From assembly GCA_012517355.1 (NCBI GenBank), contig JAAYVD010000071.1:49610-113609 (forward strand): 64,000 nucleotides of DNA. Direction: 5' to 3'. The notes beneath the pieces are model-generated. The model did no database searches. It worked only from the letters and a program-made list of their open reading frames with translations, and was not told the origin of the DNA. The position numbers and the translations under genes are program-made. Origin of the DNA: Candidatus Rifleibacteriota bacterium (GTDB taxonomy: Bacteria > Muiribacteriota > Ozemobacteria > Ozemobacterales > Ozemobacteraceae). Numbering within the stretch: position 1 is the stretch's first letter; each line of letters opens with the position of its first letter. Positions 18,074-26,242 of this stretch are shown here, piece by piece.

Positions 18074-18470
18074 GGGGAAGTCTCCAGGAGGGGTGCGCGG
18101 GAGTGGTCCGGGTGAGGGGAAGAGGCCGCCAGGCCCGTGCCCGCCCGTGGGGGCCAGGAGAAAGGGCGCGCGCCCGTCACGGCAGGGCTGCCGCCGCCGG
18201 GGAGGCCTATGCAGGACGTCTGGATCCGGGGAACCGAGGAGGGAAGGGCCGACAGGCCATCCGGCCGCCGAACCTCAGGGGGTTCCGCGCCGCCCGCCCG
18301 GCTCCAGAAGATCCTGGCAGGGAAGGCGGACCGACGGTCAGCCTGACAAACAACAGAGCCTGAGAAACGGGGCCTGTGGAGGCGGGGCCTCGCACCGTGA
18401 TGAGTGGCCGGGCGCGGACCGCGTGCTGGAAAACGCAGGGAAGCGCCGGCTCTGAACCAGGAGAGGCGGG
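18074..18470. other. Intergenic region with no recognised element
   Basis: This 397-nt GC-rich gap lies between ahbC and the HemC-CobA-HemD gene, both on the minus strand. Short open frames on both strands show no recognisable protein features. No clear promoter, terminator or repeat was found. Confidence 0.4.
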
Positions 18471-21386
18471 TCATGGCCGAAAGAGGTCCAACAACTGATC
18501 GACCAGGCCGGGGATGGTATGGACCGGCGCGGTGCCGAGCAGGCGCAGACCGTGCCGGCGGATGGTGTCGGCGGTGACCGGGCCGATGCTGACGGCGGGG
18601 ATATCCTCGAGGGCGAGGTTTTGGCCTTCGATCAGCCCGAGGAAGCCGTCGACGGTCGAGGAACTGGTGAAGGTGACCGCGTCGACCCGGCGTTCGCGCA
18701 GAGCCGCCAGGGCGGCGGGCGGAGCGGCGGTCTCGGACAGGGTGCGGTAGAGGACGACGACGTCGACCTTCCAGCCCTCGCGGGTCAGGGTGTCGGGAAG
18801 GACGTCGCGGGCCGTCTCGGCGCGCAGGATGGCGACGCGGCGGACTCGGGAGGCGGTGCCGTCGCCCGTCGCAACCCCCGTCGCGAAGCCATTCTGGCCT
18901 GAGGCGGGAGTCGGCGGTGAACCGTCCCCCGCTTTCCCGGGCCCGGACACGCGACCCGGTAGTTGGCAGGAAGAGGCTCTGGGGGCTGCCTCCGAGATCG
19001 ATGAAACGGGGAACGCGTGGGTGGAGGATTCCGGCGGGGCGGCGGCCCGGAAGTGGGGAAGCAGGGCCTCGGCCACGTAGGTGTCGGGCACGACGTCGGG
19101 GGTGATGCCGTGCCGCCGGAACTCGGCGGCGGTGACCGGGCCGATGCAGATGATCTTCTTGCCGGCCAGGGCGCGGGCGTCCTTTCCCGCCTCGAGCAGG
19201 TTTTCCCAGAACGCCTCGGCGCCGTTGACCGAGGTGAACACGAGGTGGGAATACCCGTCGAGGGCTGCCACGAAGGCGTCGAACGCCTGGTTGGGCCGGA
19301 TCTTCTCGATGCGGATGGTGGGGAAGGGAAGCACCGTCGCCCCGAGATCCTCGAGCCGCCGGCAGAACTCGCCGGCCTGGGCGCGGGAGCGGGTCACCAC
19401 GATGGTGCGGCCGAACAGCGGGCGCTTCTCGAGCCAGGCCAGCCGGTCGCGCAGCCCCACCACCCGGCCGACGACGATGATCGAGGGGGGCTTGACCGCC
19501 GCGCGCGCGGCCTCCTCGGCGATGGTGGCCAGGGTCCCGGTGATGCAGCGCTGGCGCGGGGTGGTGGCCTGTTCGACGATGGCCACCGGCGTGGCCGGAT
19601 CCTTCCCCGCGGCCACCAGGTGGCCGACGATGTTGGGCAGCTGGCGCACGCCCATCAGGAAGACCACCGTGCGCAAGCCGGCCAGGGAGGCCCAGGGAAC
19701 GGGATCGCGCGCGGCGGCGGCCCCGGGCTCGGCGTCGTGGCCGGTGACGATGGCCACCTCGGAGGTGAAATCGCGGTGGGTGACCGGGATGCCGGCGTAG
19801 CAGGGCCCCGAGATCGCCGAGGTCACTCCGGGCACCACCTCGAAGGGGATGCCCGCGGCGGCGAGCGCCTCGAGTTCCTCGCCCCCGCGGCCGAAGACCA
19901 TGGGATCGCCGCCCTTGAGGCGGACGACCAGCTTCCCCTCGCCGGCCTTGCGGACGAGGGTGGCGTTGATCTCGTCCTGGGAGAGGGTGTGCTCGCCCGC
20001 GCGCTTGCCGGCGTTGATGAGTTCGGCGCCGGGCGGGGCGAACTCGAGGAAGGAGGTGGCGCCCAGGGCGTCGTAGACGATCACCTCGGCCGCGCGGACG
20101 AAGGAGAGGCCCCGCACCGTGATCAGGCCGGGGTCGCCGGGGCCGGCGCCGACGAGGACCACCTTCCCCGCTGGCGAAGGGGAATGGGTGGATGGCAGGA
20201 CTTCGGGAACGGAAGGAGAATGGGGGAAGGAGGGCGGAAGGGGAGAGGGCGGATTGGAGCCGTCTGCCGCAGGGCTTTCGGCGGGGGCGTCAGAGAAAGG
20301 AACAGAAATCGAGGGAAGGGAGGGAGAAGCGAGAGAGGGAGCGGAAGAGGGGGAGATACCCTGAGAAGGAACCATGGAAGGAGGTGGGCGGTGGGATTCT
20401 GGTGGGGCTGGGGAGAAGGCTTGGGGCAGGGAGGTCGGGGAGTCGGCGGCGGGAGGGCTGGACGCTTCGTGGCGCCAGGCTTCGAGGAGGTCGGCGGCGC
20501 CGGCGATGAGGAGGTCTTCGGCCACGCCGCGGCCGAGCGCTTCAGCGGCGGCGGCCGGGCCCTCGCGGGAGGCAGTGAGGGCGTGCCGGCCGGTGGGGTC
20601 GGCCAAAAAGCCCTGCACGCGCAGCCCGGCAGGCACGGGAGTCGCGTGCACGGCCAGGGGCACCTGGCAGCCCCCATCCAGGCGGGCCAGGAAGGCCCGC
20701 TCGGCGGTGGCCGCATGGCGCGCCGCGGGATCCTCGATGCCCTGCATGAGGGGCCAGATCCAGTCGAGATCGGCCGCCCGGCACTCGACCGCCAGGAAGC
20801 CCTGCCCCGCGGCGGGAACCAGGGTATCGACATCGAACAGTTCGGTGATGCGGTCGGCGCATTCCAGGCGGCGCAGCCCGGCCGCGGCCAGGAGGATGGC
20901 ATCGACCTGGCCTTCGTCGAGCTTGCGCAGGCGGGTGTCGAGGTTGCCGCGCAGGTCGGCGAACCGCAGGTCGGGCCGCATCCGCCGCACCTGGGCGCGG
21001 CGCCGCAGGCTGGAAGTGCCGATCACCGAGCCGGCCGGCAGGTCGGCCAGCCGCTTCCCCGACCGCGACACCAGGGCGTCGCGAGGGTCCTCGCGGGTGC
21101 TGACCGCGGCGAGGGCCATCCCCTCGGCGAGCTGGTGCGGCACGTCCTTCAGGCTGTGGACGGCGAGATCGGCCCGCCCGTCGCGCAGGGCCTCCTCGAG
21201 TTCCTTGATGAACAGGCCCTGGCCGCCCACCTTGAACAGGGGCTGGTCGGTGACCCGGTCGCCGAGGGTCTTGATGACCACCTCGACCAGTTCGAGATCG
21301 AGGGCCTGGTCGCGCACCAGGGACATGACGGTGCGGGTCTGCCAGAGCGCCAGCTTGCTGCCGCGGGTGCCGAACTTCAGGTTCAT
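18471..21386 (-). CDS. hemC-cobA-hemD: HemC-CobA-HemD fusion: porphobilinogen deaminase, uroporphyrinogen-III methyltransferase, uroporphyrinogen-III synthase
   Basis: One uninterrupted 971-residue frame holds three enzymes. Residues 1 to about 305 are porphobilinogen deaminase (FGTRGSKLALWQTR; HSLKDVP with Asp81; the dipyrromethane-attachment Cys240 in LDGGCQVPL). A Pro/Ser-rich linker spans about 305-415. Residues about 418-660 are the SAM-dependent methyltransferase that makes precorrin-2 (VGAGPGDPGLITVRG; RLKGGDPMVFGRGGEE). Residues about 672-971 are uroporphyrinogen-III synthase (GRTIVVTRSRAQAGEF; FTSSSTVDGF), which contains a low-complexity insert near 820-880. Together they convert porphobilinogen to precorrin-2, the entry to siroheme. 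The ATG overlaps the hemA stop by 4 nt. CobA-HemD fusions are known; a three-way fusion is uncommon to my knowledge. Confidence 0.93.
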   Translation of the reverse strand: MNLKFGTRGSKLALWQTRTVMSLVRDQALDLELVEVVIKTLGDRVTDQPLFKVGGQGLFIKELEEALRDGRADLAVHSLKDVPHQLAEGMALAAVSTREDPRDALVSRSGKRLADLPAGSVIGTSSLRRRAQVRRMRPDLRFADLRGNLDTRLRKLDEGQVDAILLAAAGLRRLECADRITELFDVDTLVPAAGQGFLAVECRAADLDWIWPLMQGIEDPAARHAATAERAFLARLDGGCQVPLAVHATPVPAGLRVQGFLADPTGRHALTASREGPAAAAEALGRGVAEDLLIAGAADLLEAWRHEASSPPAADSPTSLPQAFSPAPPESHRPPPSMVPSQGISPSSAPSLASPSLPSISVPFSDAPAESPAADGSNPPSPLPPSFPHSPSVPEVLPSTHSPSPAGKVVLVGAGPGDPGLITVRGLSFVRAAEVIVYDALGATSFLEFAPPGAELINAGKRAGEHTLSQDEINATLVRKAGEGKLVVRLKGGDPMVFGRGGEELEALAAAGIPFEVVPGVTSAISGPCYAGIPVTHRDFTSEVAIVTGHDAEPGAAAARDPVPWASLAGLRTVVFLMGVRQLPNIVGHLVAAGKDPATPVAIVEQATTPRQRCITGTLATIAEEAARAAVKPPSIIVVGRVVGLRDRLAWLEKRPLFGRTIVVTRSRAQAGEFCRRLEDLGATVLPFPTIRIEKIRPNQAFDAFVAALDGYSHLVFTSVNGAEAFWENLLEAGKDARALAGKKIICIGPVTAAEFRRHGITPDVVPDTYVAEALLPHFRAAAPPESSTHAFPVSSISEAAPRASSCQLPGRVSGPGKAGDGSPPTPASGQNGFATGVATGDGTASRVRRVAILRAETARDVLPDTLTREGWKVDVVVLYRTLSETAAPPAALAALRERRVDAVTFTSSSTVDGFLGLIEGQNLALEDIPAVSIGPVTADTIRRHGLRLLGTAPVHTIPGLVDQLLDLFRP

Positions 21387-23269
21387 GGGTTGGTCTTCCC
21401 TTTCGGGGGCGAGGCCCGGGTGTCAACGGCCCGCAAGCGTGAGGCGAGGCGGGGAGGCAACGACGTGGTGTCGGAAGGGGAATGGGAGAAAGACGAAGGA
21501 ACTGGTGGGTCGCCTGCAGAAAAGGCATCGGGGCTTTGGGCGGGGGTTGCCGGGAAAGGAACGGAAGAAGAGGAAGAGGGAGAACGGGAGGAGGAAGAAG
21601 GAACTGGTGGGTCGCCTGCAGAAAAGGCATCGGGGCTTTGGGCGGGGGTGGCCGAGGAAGGAACGGAAGAAGAGGAAGAGGGAGAACGGGAGGAGGAAGA
21701 AGGAACTGGTGGGTTGCCTGCAGAAAAGGCATCCGGGCTTTGGGCGGGGGTGGCCGAGGAAGGAACGGAAGAGGAGGAAGAAGGAGAAGGGGGGAAGGGT
21801 TGGGGAAAGGGAGATCCACCGCCACCATCAGAGGGAACCGGGCATTGGGCGGTGGCAGGAGAGGGAGGGCAAGAGGAAGGGGCACCAGAATGGGCAAAGG
21901 AAGAGGCAGTGGGAGGCCCCGAAGACGGCTCAGGAGAAGGGGCAGAGGAAGGAACGGAAGGAGGTCCGGAGATTGGGACGGAAACATTGGCGGAAGAAGA
22001 AGTTGGGGATGCGAGAGGCGGGGGGGCAGGGCGGTCCAGGCCGAACAGGGCGGCCAGGGAAGCCAGTTCTCCGGCGGGGGCGGTGGCGCGGGCCTTGAGG
22101 GCAACCGTGGGGTGGTGCAGCCACTTGGCCATCAGGCTTCGCGTCAGGCGGTCGATCTCGGCCAGCAGGTGCGGGTCGAGGGGGCGGCCGGGGGGAAAGG
22201 CCTTTTCCAGCTCGGCCCGCCGCAGGGCCTCTGCCCGCTCCCGGAGGGCGACGACCAGCGGGGCCATGGCGAACGATTCGAGCGTCTCCTGGAAGCGCGC
22301 CACCTCCTGCTCGACGATCGCCGTGGCCAGGGCGGCCTCCTGGCGCCGCCGGCTGAGGCCCTCGTCGGCCACGTTCTGCAGATCGTCGATGTCGTAGAGG
22401 AAGACGTTGTCGAGGTCGCCGCAGTCCGGGGCGAGGTCGCGCGGCACCGCGATGTCGATGGCGAACAGGGGCCGGTCGGGCCGGTCGGCCATCACGGCCG
22501 CCAGCCGCGTCCGGTCGATGATCGGCCGGGGGGCCCCGGTGGAACTGATGAGCACGTCGGCCTCCCGCAACAGGCGGTCGAGATCCTCGAGCGGCGCCGC
22601 CTGGCCGCCGAAGGTGCGGGCCATCTCCTCGGCGCGGCCGCGGGTGCGATTGGTGAACAGCAGGCCGCCAACGCCCCGGTCGCGCAGCGAGCGGGCGACC
22701 AGCGAGGCCATCTCGCCCGCCCCGATCACCAGGGCGCGGCACCCGTCGAGCGGCCCGAAGATCGAACGGGCCATCTCCACGGCCGCCGAGGCGATCGACA
22801 CCGTGTTCTCGGAAATGCGCGTCTCGCTGCGCACCCGCTTGCCGACCTCCAGGGCGCGCTGGAACAGGGCGTGCAGGCACTTCCCCACCGAACCGGCCCC
22901 GGCGGCGGCCTGGTAGGAATCCTTGACCTGGTGCAGGATCTGGTTCTCGCCGAGCACCATCGAATCGAGTCCCGCCACCACCTTCAGCAGGTGGCGGACG
23001 GCCTCGTCGCCGCGGTGCCGGTAGACGTGCGGCTCGATCTCCCCGAACGATCTTCCCTCGCGGGCCAGCCAGGCGGAAAACACCGCCAGCGCCTGGTCTT
23101 CCTCGCCGAAGAAGTACGCCTCGACGCGGTTGCAGGTCAGGACGGTCACCGCCTCCAGGCTCTCGCCGTCGGCGCCGGGAAGGCCCGACACGCACAGGTT
23201 GGCGAACCGCTCCCGGATCTCCACGGGAGCGGACACGTGACTCAGGCCGATCAGGAAGAAGTCTGCCAT
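21383..23269 (-). CDS. hemA: Glutamyl-tRNA reductase with long repetitive C-terminal tail
   Basis: The 628-residue protein starts at ATG 23269 (MADFFLIGLSHVSAPVEIRE). The catalytic Cys46 lies in VLTCNRVEAYF, the NADPH-binding segment is VIGAGEMASLVARSL, and the dimerisation domain ends with MAKWLHHPTVALKARA, all normal for HemA (about 430 residues). It reduces glutamyl-tRNA to glutamate-1-semialdehyde, the first committed step. After the usual end there are about 190 extra Ser/Pro-rich residues. They include a 34-residue repeat (102 bp; starts near 21501, 21603 and 21705) containing ATPAQSPDAFSAG. The tail stays in frame to a stop that overlaps the next ATG (ATGA), so it is probably translated. 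Its function is unknown. Confidence 0.93.
   Translation of the reverse strand: MADFFLIGLSHVSAPVEIRERFANLCVSGLPGADGESLEAVTVLTCNRVEAYFFGEEDQALAVFSAWLAREGRSFGEIEPHVYRHRGDEAVRHLLKVVAGLDSMVLGENQILHQVKDSYQAAAGAGSVGKCLHALFQRALEVGKRVRSETRISENTVSIASAAVEMARSIFGPLDGCRALVIGAGEMASLVARSLRDRGVGGLLFTNRTRGRAEEMARTFGGQAAPLEDLDRLLREADVLISSTGAPRPIIDRTRLAAVMADRPDRPLFAIDIAVPRDLAPDCGDLDNVFLYDIDDLQNVADEGLSRRRQEAALATAIVEQEVARFQETLESFAMAPLVVALRERAEALRRAELEKAFPPGRPLDPHLLAEIDRLTRSLMAKWLHHPTVALKARATAPAGELASLAALFGLDRPAPPPLASPTSSSANVSVPISGPPSVPSSAPSPEPSSGPPTASSFAHSGAPSSCPPSPATAQCPVPSDGGGGSPFPQPFPPSPSSSSSVPSSATPAQSPDAFSAGNPPVPSSSSRSPSSSSSVPSSATPAQSPDAFSAGDPPVPSSSSRSPSSSSSVPFPATPAQSPDAFSAGDPPVPSSFSHSPSDTTSLPPRLASRLRAVDTRASPPKGKTNP
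21490..21800 (-). repeat. 102-bp in-frame tandem repeat within the hemA tail
   Basis: About three copies of a 102-bp unit occur (marks ACTGGTGGGT near 21501, 21603 and 21705). The length is a multiple of three and encodes Ser/Pro-rich units with the core SSATPAQSPDAFSAG. Such repeats are prone to copy-number change by slippage or recombination. Confidence 0.85.
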
Positions 23270-23634
23270 CACTCCCGGCCAGGCCGGACCCGACCGACAC
23301 GAGGCCGGCCAACCCCTTGCCGCCACGGACGGCGGCGCGAACGCCCGTTTCGCGCATTGCCAGGCGCCGTACGCGGGAAACCCGGGACCCGGGGCTGGGG
23401 TTGCCGGAACCTCCCGTGCCCGTGTGCCAGCATCGCCTCCCGGAGGGCCACCGACGACGGCCCGACCCCGGGGGAGCCGATGAAAACACGCGTTCCAAGC
23501 GGAAAAACCCACTGTAGCACAAATGGAAAACGGAATCCAGGGGCCTCGCCAGGGTTGCATCCGGCAATCCGGTTCAGGTACTGTGTCATCGCCCGTGCGT
23601 CATCCACCGACCCCATGAGGGGAAAGGAGTCTTC
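23270..23634. promoter_or_regulatory. Divergent intergenic region between hemA and the cytochrome gene
   Basis: The region serves two divergent genes. A candidate plus-strand promoter for the cytochrome has TTGCAT (23555-23560), an 18-nt spacer and TACTGT (23579-23584). On the hemA side 23335-23355 carries GCGCGAACGCCCGTTTCGCG, a dispersed hairpin motif, preceded by CCGACCGACACGAGGCC (about 23290-23306). The hemA promoter was not identified with confidence. Confidence 0.45.
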
Positions 23635-24255
23635 ATGCGACACCCGATGACCTGGTGCGGCATCCTGGTGCTGGCAGCCGTGCTGGTGGCCGGCGGCACT
23701 TCTCTGACCACCGCCGCCGACGCTCCGACCCCGGTCCCCGCTGCGTCGGCCAGGACCGCCCCAGCCCCTGATTTCACCCCAGCCACGAACATCCCCCCGG
23801 TGGCCCCCACCGCCGCCAGCCCCGCGCCAACCACGGAAACCGCGCTTGCCCCGGGCGCCACGCCGGCCGCGCCGACCACGGAAGCCGCGCTTGCTCCGGG
23901 CACCACGGCTGCCACGACGGACACAGAACCCGCGCTTGCCTCGGGGGCCACGCCTGCCCCGACGGGCACAGAACCCGCCACGGCCGCTCCCACTGCCGCC
24001 GCGGGGGTTACGGCCGAACTGCCCTTCACCCGGGTCGGGGCTGCCGGGCCGGTGACCTTCCGGCATGCCTTCCATGCCGGGATCCACCCCTGCGCCGACT
24101 GCCACGAGGGGGCCACCCCCCTGTTCCCGATGGCGCGGGCCGCCTCCGCCTATCTCATGGCCGACATGTATGCGGGAAAGACCTGCGGCGCCTGCCACGA
24201 CGGCAAAAAGGCCTTCGCCTCCACCGGTTGCGCCCGATGCCATGCCGTGGAGTGA
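23635..24255 (+). CDS. Periplasmic triheme c-type cytochrome (c7/c3-like)
   Basis: The 206-residue protein starts at ATG 23635 behind AAAGGAG. A signal peptide (GILVLAAVLVAGG) is followed by a roughly 95-residue Thr/Ala/Pro-rich spacer with repeated TTETALAPGATPA-like units, perhaps a flexible tether. The last 75 residues contain three CXXCH haem sites (CADCH, CGACH, CARCH) plus histidines in FRHAFHAG that can be axial ligands, as in class III c7-type cytochromes. It would act outside the inner membrane. It is the first gene of the operon-like run with a ferredoxin and nqrBCDEF, suggesting it is an electron partner of that complex. That pairing is inference. Confidence 0.85.
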   Translation: MRHPMTWCGILVLAAVLVAGGTSLTTAADAPTPVPAASARTAPAPDFTPATNIPPVAPTAASPAPTTETALAPGATPAAPTTEAALAPGTTAATTDTEPALASGATPAPTGTEPATAAPTAAAGVTAELPFTRVGAAGPVTFRHAFHAGIHPCADCHEGATPLFPMARAASAYLMADMYAGKTCGACHDGKKAFASTGCARCHAVE

Positions 24256-24402
24256 CCGCCCCTTGGCCGGGCGCGAAACCCGCCTTTCGCGCCGCCATCC
24301 GTCGTGGCCAAGGTCGCAGCCAAGGTCGCGGCCAAGGGGCGCTGCCGACCTCGTGCCGGTCGGGATCCCCGGCGTGATCCGGCCAGCGGCCGGTTGACCC
24401 CC
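24256..24402. repeat. Short intergenic segment with hairpin motif copy
   Basis: GCGCGAAACCCGCCTTTCGC (24271-24290) is a copy of the dispersed hairpin also seen at 11425, 23335 and 57431. CCGACC-TCGTGCC-GGTCGG at about 24350-24368 is a second stem found near the other copies. A frame open from GTG 24304 crosses this segment but is unlikely to be translated. Confidence 0.5.
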
Positions 24403-24843
24403 ATGGTCGAGGCCCCGCCAGGCACTGGCACACGTCAAACCGTCCCCGGGTCCGAGGTTCCGGGAGCCCCTGGCTCACCCCGGAAAACCGCTTCATTCCA
24501 GGCATCCGAGCCTACCCCCCCATCCCGGGAGACCCTTTCCCCACCCCGGGCCCCGGAGAACGAAGAGCCCTGCCTCAACTGCCTGGACTGCGTGGCCGCC
24601 TGCCCCGCCCGGTTGCTGCCCAACCACCTCTTCCACTTCGCCCGGTCCGGGCTCGACGACCGGCTGACCACCTACCGGGTGGCCGACTGCACCGGCTGCG
24701 GACGCTGCACCGAAGCCTGTCCGGCCAGCCTGCCCCTGGCGCGGGTCATCGGCGAGGCCAGGAAAAAACTCGCCGCCGCCCCCACGCCGGCCCCTACGCC
24801 CATCCACGACCCCGGCCCAGGCCGCTGCCCAACCCAATCATGA
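24403..24843 (+). CDS. Dicluster 4Fe-4S ferredoxin domain protein, like the C-terminal part of RnfC
   Basis: The start is uncertain (ATG 24403 gives 146 residues; GTG 24304 would give 179). After a Pro-rich N terminus there are two clusters of four cysteines, CLNCLDCVAACP and CTGCGRCTEACP, spaced and flanked (ARLLPNHLF; LPLARVIGEARK) as in the ferredoxin domain of RnfC. The flavin/NAD-binding and SLBB parts of RnfC are absent. It would carry two 4Fe-4S clusters on the cytoplasmic face. It lies where rnfC or nqrA would be expected in front of the membrane subunits, so it may replace NqrA as the electron-entry or exit module. Confidence 0.8.
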   Translation: MVEAPPGTGTRQTVPGSEVPGAPGSPRKTASFQASEPTPPSRETLSPPRAPENEEPCLNCLDCVAACPARLLPNHLFHFARSGLDDRLTTYRVADCTGCGRCTEACPASLPLARVIGEARKKLAAAPTPAPTPIHDPGPGRCPTQS

Positions 24844-25085
24844 CCCACCTCGATTCCAGCCTGGTCCGAGTCCTCCTCCCAGCCCTGGCACGAACGCCAA
24901 TCGGTTCGAGCCGTGCCGGCCTGCGGCTGAGCCTTCCTGGGCCGCGTTTGGCCGGCATCCCTGGCCTGGGACCCCACGCCATGCGTCCCGGGTCCACCAC
25001 CCCCACCGGAAGAGGGCGCGGATATGGACCCGGAAAAATCCGCCGACCCGTGAAACCCGTCCTTCCTTCCAGAGGTCGGCCGTGA
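24840..25085 (+). CDS. Possible small coupled protein, function unknown
   Basis: This 81-codon frame begins with an ATG overlapping the ferredoxin stop (ATGA) and ends with a TGA that overlaps the nqrB ATG (TGATG), the junction style of real genes in this operon. The product is basic and rich in Pro, Arg and Gly, without known motifs or membrane segments. It may simply be a leftover spacer that keeps ribosomes moving between the flanking genes. Confidence 0.25.
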   Translation: MTHLDSSLVRVLLPALARTPIGSSRAGLRLSLPGPRLAGIPGLGPHAMRPGSTTPTGRGRGYGPGKIRRPVKPVLPSRGRP

Positions 25086-26242
25086 TGCCCAAATCGGTTG
25101 AACCACGGCGACGGCTCGCCCTGTATCCGTGGGTGGTGCTGCTGGCCGTCCTCCCCGTCTACGTGGGGGCGGTGGGCCGCTACGGGCTGCGGGTGCTGGC
25201 CATCCTTGGCCTCTCGGTGCTGACGGGGGTGCTGGTCGACGCCCTGGCCTTCCGGCTGCGGCGGGATCCTGCCCCGCGCTGGTCCTGGACGGCCTGGCTC
25301 GTCCTGCCCCTGGCCCTGCCCGCCGGCCTGCCGCTCTGGATGCCGCCCGTCGGCCTGGCCTTCGCCCTGGTCTTCGCCATGCACTTCCTGGGCGGATGCG
25401 GGCGCACCCTGTTCCCCGTCGCCGCCACCGCCGTCGTCTTCCTGACCCTCAGTTACCCGGGGCCGTCCAGCCAGTTCTGCCGGCCGTTCGACGGTCCCAC
25501 CATGGGCTTCTCCCGGTATGAGCCCCCGGAACCGGCTTCCAAAAGCCCTCTCTCCGAACCAGAGCGGGCCGAAAACCCCGCCGACCCGGCCCTCCCCGGC
25601 CCACGCCCGGCCAACGGCCTCTCCCATTCCGCCCTCCCCGACTCTCGCCAGGCCAACGACTCTTCCAGCACGATCCACCCCGACCAGCGAAGGTCCGACG
25701 CCCCCTCCAGTTCGACCTTCCCCGACCCGCGCCCGGCAGACGACCTCTTCCGCGGCGCCCTCCCCGACACTCGCCAGGCCGGCGACTTCAGCTGCCGCGC
25801 CCTGCTGACCGGCGAGATGCCCGGCCCGCTCGGCGCCTCCTACGCCGGCTACCTGGCCCTCCTGGCGACCGCCATGCTGCTGACCGGGTTCCTCGACCCG
25901 CGCTTCGGGCTGCCCGCCTTGCTGGCCGCCGTCCTGGCCGCCGCGCTGGGCCATCACCTCTTCCCCGCGCGGGTGTTGCCGCCCCTGGTCCAGGTGCTGG
26001 CGGGCGGGTTCCTGCTCTGCCTGGCCGTCTTCGTGCCGTCCGAGCCCGCCGCCCTCCCCCGCACCCCTGAAGGGCGCTGGCTGGGCGGGGCCCTGTTCGG
26101 CCTGCTCACCGTGCTGATCCGCGGGTTTTCCGACCACGGGGAAGGGGTCTGGTTCGCCCTGCTGCTGACGGCCGGATGCTCCCCCCTGATCGACCAGGTG
26201 GTCGGGGAACGCCTCTACGGCCGCCGGGAGCCCGCCCGATGA
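25085..26242 (+). CDS. nqrB: NqrB/RnfD-like membrane subunit with insert, lacking the flavinylation motif
   Basis: The 385-residue protein starts at ATG 25085 behind GAGG. About eight hydrophobic segments are visible (VVLLAVLPVYVGAVGRYGL at the start; LLTGEMPGPLGASYAGYLAL matches the conserved NqrB/RnfD GNIPGSIGE-type region; AALFGLLTVLIRGFSDHGEG near the end). The family carries covalent FMN on Thr of an SGAT motif, riboflavin and quinone sites, and moves Na+ or H+. No [S/T]GAT occurs here; where it would lie, about residues 150-235 are a hydrophilic Pro/Ser/Asp-rich insert with repeated ALPDSRQA-like units. The gene overlaps the next by ATGA. Electron transfer through this subunit must therefore differ from the textbook complex, if it works. 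Confidence 0.75.
   Translation: MPKSVEPRRRLALYPWVVLLAVLPVYVGAVGRYGLRVLAILGLSVLTGVLVDALAFRLRRDPAPRWSWTAWLVLPLALPAGLPLWMPPVGLAFALVFAMHFLGGCGRTLFPVAATAVVFLTLSYPGPSSQFCRPFDGPTMGFSRYEPPEPASKSPLSEPERAENPADPALPGPRPANGLSHSALPDSRQANDSSSTIHPDQRRSDAPSSSTFPDPRPADDLFRGALPDTRQAGDFSCRALLTGEMPGPLGASYAGYLALLATAMLLTGFLDPRFGLPALLAAVLAAALGHHLFPARVLPPLVQVLAGGFLLCLAVFVPSEPAALPRTPEGRWLGGALFGLLTVLIRGFSDHGEGVWFALLLTAGCSPLIDQVVGERLYGRREPAR

Noticed and set aside
21490..21800. CRISPR-like array of about 100-bp repeats
   Set aside because: The repeats are contiguous, lie in frame within hemA and have no unique spacers; no cas genes are present.
19017..22397. Plus-strand open frame of 1126 codons opposite hemC-cobA-hemD and hemA
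   Set aside because: Both genes on the other strand show catalytic motifs throughout. The plus frame is repetitive Gly/Glu/Arg-rich sequence without domains.
24304..24402. N-terminal extension of the ferredoxin gene from GTG 24304
   Set aside because: The stretch coincides with a dispersed hairpin repeat, has no ribosome site and encodes an Ala/Lys/Arg-rich repeat unlike any ferredoxin.
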